A stretch of 13,437 bases of DNA from UBA12202 sp049595035 (GTDB taxonomy: Bacteria > Pseudomonadota > Alphaproteobacteria > Puniceispirillales > UBA1172): NCBI GenBank assembly GCA_049595035.1, contig JBMYKD010000033.1:1-13437 (forward strand), read 5' to 3'. Shown here in pieces: positions 1-6,168 of the stretch. The notes under the pieces were generated by a model that was not told the origin of the DNA, made no database searches, and saw nothing but the letters and a program-made list of their open reading frames with translations. The position numbers and the translations under genes were made by a program. How positions within the stretch are numbered: the stretch's first letter is position 1; every line of letters begins with the position of its first letter.

Positions 1-120
1 TCATATATATTTTTTTCCTTATTCTTTTTGTGTGTAGGCGTTTACTCATCGCTTATTTCCATTTTCCCTATTAGCAATTGGAATAATATGAATGGAATAT
101 GTGTTATGAAGAAAAAAGTG

Positions 121-149
121 TTGCCCAGCCATTTTGAATTGGCTATAAG
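121..149 (+). promoter_or_regulatory. Likely sigma70 promoter of tRNA-Asp
   Basis: A -35-like TTGCCC (121-126, 4 of 6 consensus bases) and a -10-like TATAAG (144-149, 5 of 6) are separated by exactly 17 bases. Transcription would start near 156, about 35 bases before the tRNA. The rest of 1-189 shows no gene or repeat that I can support. Confidence 0.5.
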
Positions 150-189
150 TTTCCATCGGTAAGGCTTTATTGTCTGCCGACTAAGGTGA

Positions 190-266
<77 letters not shown>

Positions 267-287
267 CTCTTATCTTTTTTCCATCTT

Positions 288-1076
288 CTAGTTTTTTTTG
301 ACGGCTTTGAAATGCCCCGGTCGGTGTTCGCCAATTTCAAGCACGCCTATCATCTTGCGCCAAATCTCACTTGTTTCATTGGCTTCTGCTTCACCTATAC
401 ATGCTATTACCTGTGAAAGCATGGGTTCGGTTGTCATCGATAGCCATTCTTGCTTTGCCAGATTAAGATACCATGCGTTGCGATCCTGCCTTTCAATATC
501 TGTAAACCCTGCCGCTGATAGTGCATTACTATACCGGTCAAGCGAACACATATGCATATCAAGACCTTCGGCCGCTATATAATCCTGCATAATCTGTGAA
601 GGGGGCTGATCATCTAATCGCATCCAGTCACTTGCCGCAATCACCCCTTTCGGTTTAAGCACGCGGGCAATATCTATCATCAGGGTTTCTTTATTGGGAA
701 TATGCAGAAAAGCATCTTTACTAAAAACCATGTCAAAATGCTGATCAGGAAAGGGAAGTTTTCCGGGTGTTACGATTTGAAATGTTGCTTTATCACCAAG
801 ATTATACTGATTGGCCAGTTCAGTAGCGCGTGAGATAACGAGAGGTTCAATATCAATGCCAATGGCACTGGCGGCACCATGTTCTGTGAGTAAATGAAAA
901 ATCGCCCCGCCACAGCCGCAACCAATATCAAGAATATGAAGTCCTGATAAATCCAAGCCTTCGATTACCAGATCAACTTCAGCTGATCCGCCAGGCGATA
1001 GAAATCCCTGACCCCATATGAGTTCAAGGAAATCAATTTGTTTCTGACCATATTCGCCATCATCGGTTATGCTCAT
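288..1076 (-). CDS. SAM-dependent methyltransferase, phosphoethanolamine N-methyltransferase-like
   Basis: A 262-aa class I SAM-dependent methyltransferase. Seen: the SAM-binding glycine loop ILDIGCGCGG (residues 48-57), the acidic post-strand-2 motif GIDIEP (73-78), and FSKDAFLHIP (118-127). The N-terminal WGQGFLSPGG (21-30) and the C-terminal PGHFKAVKKN (253-262) resemble the single-domain phosphoethanolamine methyltransferases (PMT), which methylate phosphoethanolamine toward phosphocholine. By recall of Plasmodium PMT, its catalytic Tyr19-His132 pair corresponds here to Tyr9 and His125, each at matching spacing from neighbouring motifs. The true substrate could still be another small amine, as in glycine-betaine-forming methyltransferases. 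Start: ATG at 1076 has a GGGGG ribosome site 7 bases upstream; a TTG one codon earlier is possible but too close to it. It lies 19 bases after the 81-aa gene and is probably cotranscribed with it. Cytosolic; no signal peptide. Confidence 0.8.
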   Translation of the reverse strand: MSITDDGEYGQKQIDFLELIWGQGFLSPGGSAEVDLVIEGLDLSGLHILDIGCGCGGAIFHLLTEHGAASAIGIDIEPLVISRATELANQYNLGDKATFQIVTPGKLPFPDQHFDMVFSKDAFLHIPNKETLMIDIARVLKPKGVIAASDWMRLDDQPPSQIMQDYIAAEGLDMHMCSLDRYSNALSAAGFTDIERQDRNAWYLNLAKQEWLSMTTEPMLSQVIACIGEAEANETSEIWRKMIGVLEIGEHRPGHFKAVKKN

Positions 1077-1095
1077 CAATCAACCCCCATTAAAG

Positions 1096-1341
1096 CTATT
1101 TGATCCATGCACTTGGTTTTTTTCTATCACCATTCATCATACTGCTAATGGCATCAGCCATACCACGACTGGCTTCACGATTCTTTTTCAGCATCACATC
1201 AAGGGGAATGACAATATCACCATCCATACGAATCCGAGGAGGGTCATAATCTGGAAAATCTTTCAATAGCACCTTAAGCGCTTCCACCAAGCGGTCTTCC
1301 TGCGATAGTTCAGCTTTCCCATTATCGTTAGAATCTGACAT
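1096..1341 (-). CDS. Uncharacterised 81-aa protein
   Basis: I do not recognise the family. The protein is soluble and charged, with no membrane segment or signal peptide. An N-terminal acidic, polar stretch is followed by a helical-looking segment (VEALKVLLKDFP), a middle segment rich in Pro, Asp and Arg (DYDPPRIRMDGDIVIPLDVM), and a C-terminal helix with Lys/Arg. Start choice: an AGG ribosome site lies 6 bases before ATG 1341. An adjacent ATG at 1344 is also possible. A longer reading from 1365 would start almost at the predicted transcription start and has no ribosome site. It is the first gene of a probable two-gene unit with the PMT-like methyltransferase, 19 bases apart, which hints at a related role without proving one. 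Confidence 0.65.
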   Translation of the reverse strand: MSDSNDNGKAELSQEDRLVEALKVLLKDFPDYDPPRIRMDGDIVIPLDVMLKKNREASRGMADAISSMMNGDRKKPSAWIK

Positions 1342-1372
1342 CATTTGCCTCATATTAAAAAACATTTGGAAA

Positions 1373-1401
1373 ATATTATCAAATTATGTGCCAATTGACA
1401 A
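1373..1401 (-). promoter_or_regulatory. Likely promoter of the 81-aa / methyltransferase unit
   Basis: Reading the minus strand, TTGTCA (1401-1396, 5 of 6 matches to the -35 consensus) is followed after 17 bases by TAATAT (1378-1373, 4 of 6). An overlapping GATAAT offers a -10 with a 15-base spacer. The predicted start near 1366 lies about 25 bases before the ATG at 1341. It sits directly past the lysR stop, so these two genes can be expressed apart from lysR. Confidence 0.45.
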
Positions 1402-1404
1402 AAC

Positions 1405-2304
1405 TCAGTCATTAAAACGTGTTTCCATATAGGCAACGATCTGTTCTGCGAATTTTGAAGCCGCAACAGATAATACCCTGTTTTCGAGCTGGATAAGCCG
1501 TAATATTACTGCTGGCATATCTGTTGAATGCATGGGCACGCTTGCCAATTGACCCTTTACATGATCCGCCTTAACAGGAAGATGGAAGCTGATAGCATCA
1601 TCATGTAAAAGCATATTTTCCCTCAAGCTGATGCTATCAGCTCTGGTGACAATATGAAGGGAAACACCGGTAACAATTTCTGTTTGTTTGATCATGTCGG
1701 ACACTTCATCGGATATACCGGGCATAATAATAGGATAATCCGCACATTCATAAAACCTAAGCAGCTGGCGGGTCGCCAATGGATGGCTTTTACGCATGAG
1801 TGCTTCAGGTATTATGCTAGCTGTTGCCAGTGTTTTATATCCTGAGCTGATTACCGGTCCTAATGTTAGAGCCAAATCAGCCGTTAATGCATTCAGATGC
1901 GTTTGCGCATCTTCTCTTTCGCAAGTGATGATAGAAAAGGTGACATCCGGATAGGATTTGCGATAACGTGTTAATTCTGCAACAAGAAACCCTGTTTGTG
2001 TATGCTGGTTACATGCGATTGACACATGGCCGCGCCGCATCCCTTCCAGATCAGCGATTTGCGACCGAACCCGATCTAAATCGGATTGCTGTTTTTTGAT
2101 ATGATGAACAAATAATTCACCTGCTGTATTCAAGCGAACGCCAATAGCCAGCCTTTCAAACAAAGGACACGATAATTCATCTTCTATGGCTAACAGGCGC
2201 CGGTTAAGGGCTGATGGTGTGATAGCAAGTTTTTCAGCGGCCTTACGGATGGATTTTTCTTCGGCTATAACGGTAATAAAATGCATCGATTTCATAAACT
2301 GCAT
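1405..2304 (-). CDS. LysR-family transcriptional regulator
   Basis: A 299-aa protein of normal LysR length. The N-terminal winged helix-turn-helix occupies about residues 3-62, with typical signatures: SIRKAAEKLAITPSALNRRL for the HTH, then LFER and LNTAGELF for the wing. A linker helix follows (about 65-90), then a periplasmic-binding-like effector domain to the C-terminus (begins near GHVSIAC). The effector is not deducible. Start: ATG 2304 has AGGA 7 bases upstream; a TTG 8 codons earlier lacks a comparable site. The gene is divergent from the amt gene, the usual arrangement for a LysR protein and its target. A T-N11-A dyad in the shared region fits a binding site. The 81-aa and methyltransferase genes downstream on the same strand are an alternative target. 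Confidence 0.93.
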   Translation of the reverse strand: MQFMKSMHFITVIAEEKSIRKAAEKLAITPSALNRRLLAIEDELSCPLFERLAIGVRLNTAGELFVHHIKKQQSDLDRVRSQIADLEGMRRGHVSIACNQHTQTGFLVAELTRYRKSYPDVTFSIITCEREDAQTHLNALTADLALTLGPVISSGYKTLATASIIPEALMRKSHPLATRQLLRFYECADYPIIMPGISDEVSDMIKQTEIVTGVSLHIVTRADSISLRENMLLHDDAISFHLPVKADHVKGQLASVPMHSTDMPAVILRLIQLENRVLSVAASKFAEQIVAYMETRFND

Positions 2305-2360
2305 GGTTTTATCCTGATACGATAACAAGTGGTTTCATGTCTGTTGAAAAAAATGCAACA

Positions 2361-2389
2361 CTGTCATGCAAAACTAGCACAATTATGAT
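2361..2389 (+). promoter_or_regulatory. Likely amt promoter
   Basis: CTGTCA (2361-2366, 4 of 6 matches to the -35 consensus) and TATGAT (2384-2389, 5 of 6) are 17 bases apart. Transcription would start near 2396, leaving a leader of about 43 bases before the amt ATG. The leader contains a good ribosome site, GGAG, 7 bases before the start. Confidence 0.4.
2367..2379. promoter_or_regulatory. Candidate LysR-type operator (T-N11-A dyad)
   Basis: The 13-mer TGCAAAACTAGCA is a short dyad (TGC...GCA) in the T-N11-A form typical of LysR-family binding sites. It fills most of the spacer between the predicted -35 and -10 of amt. The half-motif ATGCAA also occurs 13 bases upstream (2353-2358) in direct orientation. 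Short dyads arise by chance, so this rests mainly on position. Confidence 0.3.
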
Positions 2390-2438
2390 ACGGTTCAATA
2401 TGTTATTAACATTTTGTTGATTTAAACGGAGTGTTATT

Positions 2439-3710
2439 ATGTTTAGAATCCCCCTAATTGCTATGACTTTGATGGTATCCCCTTCGGTTGTTTATGCTGA
2501 TCTGGACCCCGAAACAGCCTATATTTTCAATTCTCTTTCATTTCTGATGCATGGTTTCATTGTTATGTTGATGGCTGCTGGTTTCTGTATGCTTGAAGCC
2601 GGACTGGTCAGAGCAAAAAATACAACTGTGCAATGCACTAAAAACATTGGTCTGTATGCGATAAGCGGAATAATGTTCTGGCTTGTTGGTTATAATCTGC
2701 TCTACATGGATGTTGATACCTGGATGGGTAGTTTTGCTGTCTGGGCACCTTCTGGAACAGATTTAGAAACGGGCTACTCATCTGGTTCGGATTGGTTTTT
2801 CCAAATGGTATTTGTTGCGGCGGCAGCCTCTATTGTATCTGGTGCTGTGGCTGAACGTGTTAAATTAATTAGTTTTCTTATCTTTAGTGCCGTGTTGACG
2901 GGTTTTATTTATCCTATTCAGGCTAGCTGGAGCTGGGGTGAAGGGTATCTTAATCAAATCGGATTTCTTGATTTTGCCGGTTCTACGATTGTACATTCCG
3001 TTGGCGGCTGGGCGGCATTAATGGGTGTGCTGATTATTGGAGCGCGTAAAGGCAAATATGCTAGTAATGGTCGCGTAAACCCGATGCCCGGATCAAACCT
3101 GCCTTTAGCTACTCTGGGAACATTTGTTCTCTGGTTTGGATGGTTTGGGTTTAATGGTGGGTCACAACTAGCCATGGGTAGCGCGGCCGATGTTGATGCC
3201 ATTTCTAACATTTACATAAATACCAATATCGCAGCAGCGGCAGGTGTTGTGATCGCTCTTTTCCTGACCTATATCCAGTATGGCAAGGTTGAACTGACGA
3301 TGACATTGAATGGTGCTTTAGGTGGTCTGGTGGCTATTACGGCTGAACCATTGTTGCCGTCTGTTCCTCTGGCTGCGGCGATTGGGGCTGTTGGTGGATT
3401 GATAGTTGTGATCGCTGTTCCGCTTCTTGACAAACTAAAGATTGATGACGTGGTCGGGGCTATCCCTGTTCATCTATTTGCCGGTATATGGGGTACGATT
3501 GCGGTAGTGTTTTCCAATCCGGATGCAACATTATCCGCTCAGCTAACTGGTATTATTCTTGTTGGGGTGTTTGTTTCGGTTACTTCAGCCATCATATGGT
3601 ATGTGCTGGCTATGGTTATTGGTATCAGGGTTAGCGAAGAAGAAGAAATTAATGGCCTTGATATAAGTGAATGCGGGCTAGAAGCATATCCGGAGTTTTC
3701 CCGGGGATAG
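2439..3710 (+). CDS. amt: Ammonium transporter, Amt family
   Basis: A 423-aa inner-membrane ammonium channel. Residues 1-20 look like a cleaved signal peptide (ending VVYA before DLD), as in mature Amt proteins with a periplasmic N-terminus. About 11 hydrophobic segments follow. Conserved features by comparison with E. coli AmtB: LDFAGS with Asp178, the twin pore histidines His186 (IVHSVGG) and His345 (PVHLFAG), the gating-region Phe125 and Phe238 (GWFGFNGGS), and a cytoplasmic tail ending GLDISECGLEAYPEF that matches the conserved Amt tail touched by PII proteins. Start: ATG with GGAG 7 bases upstream. No glnK/PII gene is adjacent, unlike the common glnK-amtB pair. It is divergent from the LysR gene, and a likely terminator follows 28 bases after its stop. 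Confidence 0.97.
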   Translation: MFRIPLIAMTLMVSPSVVYADLDPETAYIFNSLSFLMHGFIVMLMAAGFCMLEAGLVRAKNTTVQCTKNIGLYAISGIMFWLVGYNLLYMDVDTWMGSFAVWAPSGTDLETGYSSGSDWFFQMVFVAAAASIVSGAVAERVKLISFLIFSAVLTGFIYPIQASWSWGEGYLNQIGFLDFAGSTIVHSVGGWAALMGVLIIGARKGKYASNGRVNPMPGSNLPLATLGTFVLWFGWFGFNGGSQLAMGSAADVDAISNIYINTNIAAAAGVVIALFLTYIQYGKVELTMTLNGALGGLVAITAEPLLPSVPLAAAIGAVGGLIVVIAVPLLDKLKIDDVVGAIPVHLFAGIWGTIAVVFSNPDATLSAQLTGIILVGVFVSVTSAIIWYVLAMVIGIRVSEEEEINGLDISECGLEAYPEFSRG

Positions 3711-3732
3711 CACTTAACTAAAGATAAACCAT

Positions 3733-4539
3733 CTAAGAGGTGAGGGTGCTTTCCGTATCCTCACCTTTTGCACATGTCATATCGCATGTGATCTGTCTGA
3801 TCAGGTCTGCAGAAGTCGAAGCAAGGCTTCCGTCTTTTAAATACATATTATTTTCAAAACCAATGCGACCATGGCCACCATGTTTAATGGCTTTCATAAT
3901 GCTATCATGTTCACTAGGGCCGAATGCGCATAACATCCAGCTATCTAATGTGTCGAGGTCTGATCCAAGAAAATGATCCAGTTCTGCCGGATCAGACACA
4001 AAACCGGGGTTATAACGACCAAGGACTAATAAAGCATGTATCCTGCCATCTGGTATGATCCCCCGTTGCTTTAAAGATACCAGATAGGCAAGGTCTTCTG
4101 GACTGTAAACAATATGCTGTATGGAAGTGCCTTGCGCGTTTACCTGTTGATAGATATCAGCCGCAAAAGCAAGATCCTTTTCATCACCCGAACTAGTTAT
4201 TTCACGCACCCCAACTGATGCAAATTGTGGTTGGACTTCAAGCAGACAAGCTGCCTGTTGCTGGGGGCTAAATATGCCGGCAGATTCGGTAGTGATCTGA
4301 ACAAGCATATCAGGAACATGTTTTGCCATCTGGTTAAGCAATTCTTCATAAAGGTTGCTATTCAGACTATGTATACCCTTCTCATCACGAATATGAGCAT
4401 GTAGGATGCTCGCACCTGCATCAAAACAGCGGCTAGCTTCAGCAATTGTTTCGGCTATGGTAACTGGAAGATGAGGGTGATCTGCTTTGGTTTTACGCGC
4501 CCCGTTAGGTGCCGCCATGATAATAGGAAAAGATGACAT
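3733..4539 (-). CDS. Beta-keto acid cleavage enzyme (BKACE, DUF849 family)
   Basis: A 268-aa TIM-barrel enzyme of the 3-keto-5-aminohexanoate cleavage family. Known family chemistry: a Zn-dependent retro-Claisen-type reaction of a beta-keto acid with acetyl-CoA, giving acetoacetate and a new acyl-CoA. Seen: N-terminal APNGA followed by DHPHLPVT, the zinc motif HAHIRD (His47, His49), ITTESAG (82-88), and GGHGRIGFENN (221-231). By recall of Kce, its zinc ligands His46, His48 and Glu230 correspond to His47, His49 and Glu229 here. The substrate varies across the family (lysine fermentation intermediate, dehydrocarnitine and others) and cannot be read from this sequence. The protein is slightly shorter than many homologues. 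The ATG at 4539 has only a weak purine-rich site (GGAAAG, about 10 bases upstream). It stands alone: it converges on amt and diverges from a 32-aa gene. Confidence 0.9.
   Translation of the reverse strand: MSSFPIIMAAPNGARKTKADHPHLPVTIAETIAEASRCFDAGASILHAHIRDEKGIHSLNSNLYEELLNQMAKHVPDMLVQITTESAGIFSPQQQAACLLEVQPQFASVGVREITSSGDEKDLAFAADIYQQVNAQGTSIQHIVYSPEDLAYLVSLKQRGIIPDGRIHALLVLGRYNPGFVSDPAELDHFLGSDLDTLDSWMLCAFGPSEHDSIMKAIKHGGHGRIGFENNMYLKDGSLASTSADLIRQITCDMTCAKGEDTESTLTS
3738..3769 (+). terminator. Probable intrinsic terminator of amt, inside the BKACE 3' end
   Basis: An 8-bp perfect stem AGGTGAGG (3738-3745) / CCTCACCT (3759-3766) with a 13-base loop is followed by TTT on the plus strand. 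It starts 28 bases after the amt stop and lies within the last codons of the convergent BKACE gene. The minus-strand side has no good T run, so it should work mainly for amt. The short T tract keeps confidence moderate. Confidence 0.5.
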
Positions 4540-4604
4540 TTATACTGGTCTTTCCAAAAGTTTTGCGATACAAAAATTAAACAAAAATTCAATGGAGGTT
4601 AAAC

Positions 4605-4703
4605 ATGGACGCGACAATAGGACTTCTTCTAGTTATTGGTTTCCCTTTATGCCTTGTGATAATCATCAGCTTATTTGGCCGATTTTCAGTTGACCCCGAA
4701 TAA
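4605..4703 (+). CDS. Small single-helix membrane protein, 32 aa
   Basis: A 32-codon ORF with a near-ideal ribosome site: GGAGG ends 6 bases before the ATG. The product begins MDATIGLLLVIGF, has one hydrophobic helix (about residues 5-24) and a short polar tail FGRFSVDPE. This resembles known bacterial small membrane subunits in shape (KdpF and CydX are of this size), but I see no specific match. It is divergent from the BKACE gene and is followed by a strong hairpin (4736-4762). The predicted topology is a periplasmic N-terminus or either orientation; the sequence does not decide. The evidence is the ribosome site, the compact hydrophobic design and the terminator just downstream. Confidence 0.6.
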   Translation: MDATIGLLLVIGFPLCLVIIISLFGRFSVDPE

Positions 4704-4735
4704 ATCCGTTTTAACGGAATATCTTTTATGATGCG

Positions 4736-4767
4736 AATAGGGGCAAATGTGATTGCCCTATTCTTTT
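4736..4767 (+). terminator. Strong hairpin terminator between two small genes
   Basis: AATAGGGGCAA (4736-4746) pairs with TTGCCCTATT (4753-4762) with one bulged G and a 6-base loop, followed by CTTTT and a further T-rich run (4771-4778). It ends the 32-aa gene. The same hairpin lies downstream of the 44-aa minus-strand gene but lacks a T tract in that direction. A second small dyad, TCCGTT/AACGGA (4705-4718), lies right after the 32-aa stop. Confidence 0.7.
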
Positions 4768-4786
4768 GACCTTTTTATTAAAGATA

Positions 4787-4921
4787 TTATCCGTTTACAC
4801 TGACAAAAACATAAATTGCTGCCGCCACGGATATGATGGCAATAATAATTGTCCAGTGCATTTTGTTATACACGTTTTCTTCCGGTACGTGATCTGGTCT
4901 GGTTTTGCTTGAATGATCCAT
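4787..4921 (-). CDS. Small single-helix membrane protein, 44 aa
   Basis: A 44-codon minus-strand ORF with a strong ribosome site, GGGGG, 8 bases before ATG 4921. The product has a charged N-terminal half (starts MDHSSKTRPDHVPEEN) and one C-terminal hydrophobic helix (about residues 22-42, beginning MHWTIIIAIISVAAA), ending VNG. A soluble head followed by a single helix is the shape of several alphaproteobacterial small respiratory subunits, for example the aa3 oxidase subunit IV family; that likeness is only of shape. It is divergent from mrpE across 157 bases and convergent with the 32-aa gene. Function unknown. Confidence 0.6.
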   Translation of the reverse strand: MDHSSKTRPDHVPEENVYNKMHWTIIIAIISVAAAIYVFVSVNG

Positions 4922-5034
4922 GTCTTGATCCCCCTTAATATTTTGCTATCATGATGTCATAACATAAATCTTTTTAACAAAACATGCGCGCTATTGTCAT
5001 CTTGTTTTAGATGGTATTTCTATTCAACAAAATC

Positions 5035-5040
5035 TATAAT
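5035..5040 (+). promoter_or_regulatory. Candidate -10 element of the Mrp-type operon
   Basis: A perfect TATAAT lies 38 bases before the mrpE start, in the AT-rich gap 4922-5078. No convincing -35 sits 16-18 bases upstream (TGGTAT at 5012-5017 matches poorly). It may need an activator, or the match may be chance. The gap shows no further gene. Confidence 0.3.
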
Positions 5041-5078
5041 ATATTCTACTCTTATCTTTTAATGTATTTTGACTGGCC

Positions 5079-5552
5079 ATGATGCGTTCAATATTGTTAT
5101 TTCTGATTTTGTTTGCTTTCTGGCTGTTATTGTCAGGTCATTATACCCCTTTGATCATCGGTTTTGGAGTTGTTTCTTCTGCCTTCTGTGTGTGGATGTC
5201 TTCCCGTATCATGACCTATGATGATGAAGGGCTTCCTCTTCACCTCATGACAGGTTTGCCCGGTTATATTCTATGGTTAGTATGGCAAATCATTATTGCG
5301 AATGTATTAACAATAAAAGCGATTTTTTCCAATGATATATCGCCGTCTATGTTTCGTATCCGTTCTGGCAAAATGAGCGAAGCCGGACTTGTTCTTTATG
5401 CCAATTCCATCACCTTAACACCGGGAACCGTTACAATTAAAATGATGCGTGGCGGGTTTCTTGTCCATGCTTTAACCCCTGCTATGGCTGATGATGTGAA
5501 AAGCGATGCCATGGGGGCAAAGATCCGCCAGATAGATAGGAAGATGTCATGA
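5079..5552 (+). CDS. mrpE: Mrp-type Na+/H+ antiporter subunit E (MnhE/MrpE)
   Basis: A 157-aa membrane protein of the MnhE family, a structural subunit needed for full Mrp complex assembly or activity. Hydrophobic helices lie in residues 4-20 and 23-43 and around 60-85. A cytoplasmic C-terminal domain carries the family signature ANSITLTPGTVT (about 108-119). In the hydrogenase nomenclature it is MbhA-like. Two consecutive ATGs (5079 and 5082) begin the gene and neither has a clear ribosome site. It is the first gene of the ten-gene operon, and its TGA overlaps the mrpF ATG (ATGA). Confidence 0.93.
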   Translation: MMRSILLFLILFAFWLLLSGHYTPLIIGFGVVSSAFCVWMSSRIMTYDDEGLPLHLMTGLPGYILWLVWQIIIANVLTIKAIFSNDISPSMFRIRSGKMSEAGLVLYANSITLTPGTVTIKMMRGGFLVHALTPAMADDVKSDAMGAKIRQIDRKMS

Positions 5553-5809
5553 CCGTTCTCATTGTAAGCATGGTGGCCTTGGGTATATCCATATTAATTG
5601 CTCTTATCCGTGTTGTTCTGGGGCCAACGGCGTTTGATCGTGTGCTGGCAGTAAACAGTATTGGCACCATTGTGATTATAGGCATTGCATTACATGGGTT
5701 TATTATGGAACGCCCAGAATTTATCGATATAGCCATATTATATGCCATTCTCAATTTCATAGGGACATTTGCTGTTCTTAAATTGTTCAGCACAGGGAAA
5801 TTGAGCTGA
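5549..5809 (+). CDS. mrpF: Mrp-type antiporter subunit F (MnhF/MrpF)
   Basis: An 86-aa protein with three transmembrane helices (about residues 2-20, 34-53, 58-80), the standard MrpF size. The conserved loop GPTAFDRVLAVNSIGT (about 24-39) is the family signature; its Asp and Arg lie at the membrane boundary. It corresponds to MbhB. It overlaps mrpE by 4 bases, so translation is probably coupled, and is followed 2 bases later by mrpG. Confidence 0.93.
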   Translation: MTVLIVSMVALGISILIALIRVVLGPTAFDRVLAVNSIGTIVIIGIALHGFIMERPEFIDIAILYAILNFIGTFAVLKLFSTGKLS

Positions 5810-5811
5810 TC

Positions 5812-6168
5812 ATGGAAGATATCATTTTATTCATTGCTCTATCATTGATTGGTCTTGGATCAATTCTGATTATTATAGGCGCCATTGGTTTGGTGCGCCT
5901 GCCAGATGTCTATGCCCGTATTCATGCATCAGGTGTGGTTGATACCGGTGGCGCGGCAATGATTTTACTGGGACTATGTCTATATTCTGGCTGGAATCTG
6001 GTGACAGTCAAATTAGTGGTGATCGGGGTATTTTTATTTTTCACCAGTCCGATTTCCGGTCATGCCATTGCACAGGTTGCCCATAGCCAGAAAGTGGCTT
6101 TCAAAGGCGATGATGAAACGAAAACCAGCTCCCGTTCAAAACAGCCTAATTACGGAGATAAGACGTGA
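5812..6168 (+). CDS. mrpG: Mrp-type antiporter subunit G (MnhG/MrpG)
   Basis: A 118-aa protein with three helices and a cytoplasmic, Lys/Ser-rich tail (from about residue 90). The family signature is VRLPDVYARIHASGVVDTGG (about 27-46), followed by the hydrophobic segment with FFTSPISGHAIAQVAH. It corresponds to MbhC. The stop overlaps the GTG start of the next gene (GTGA). Confidence 0.93.
   Translation: MEDIILFIALSLIGLGSILIIIGAIGLVRLPDVYARIHASGVVDTGGAAMILLGLCLYSGWNLVTVKLVVIGVFLFFTSPISGHAIAQVAHSQKVAFKGDDETKTSSRSKQPNYGDKT

Noticed and set aside
89..163. A 24-codon ORF (begins MNGICVMKKKV) before tRNA-Asp
   Set aside because: It overlaps the likely tRNA promoter, lacks a proper ribosome site, and has no distinctive composition.
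1342..1365. Longer start (MFFNMRQM) for the 81-aa gene
   Set aside because: It would sit at the predicted transcription start with no ribosome site; the AGG lies inside it and serves the downstream ATG.
2302..2328. Longer LysR start at a TTG (8 extra residues)
   Set aside because: The ATG at 2304 has a good AGGA site at proper spacing; the TTG does not.
2355..2385. A sigma54-like pattern on the minus strand of the lysR-amt gap (GTGC...TTGCA)
   Set aside because: The spacing is a base short, the -24 GG is missing, and it points toward lysR rather than amt.
4705..4718. Small perfect dyad TCCGTT/AACGGA as a separate terminator
   Set aside because: The loop is only 2 bases (or 4 with a 5-bp stem) and the T run is broken; the larger hairpin at 4736-4762 is the better terminator.
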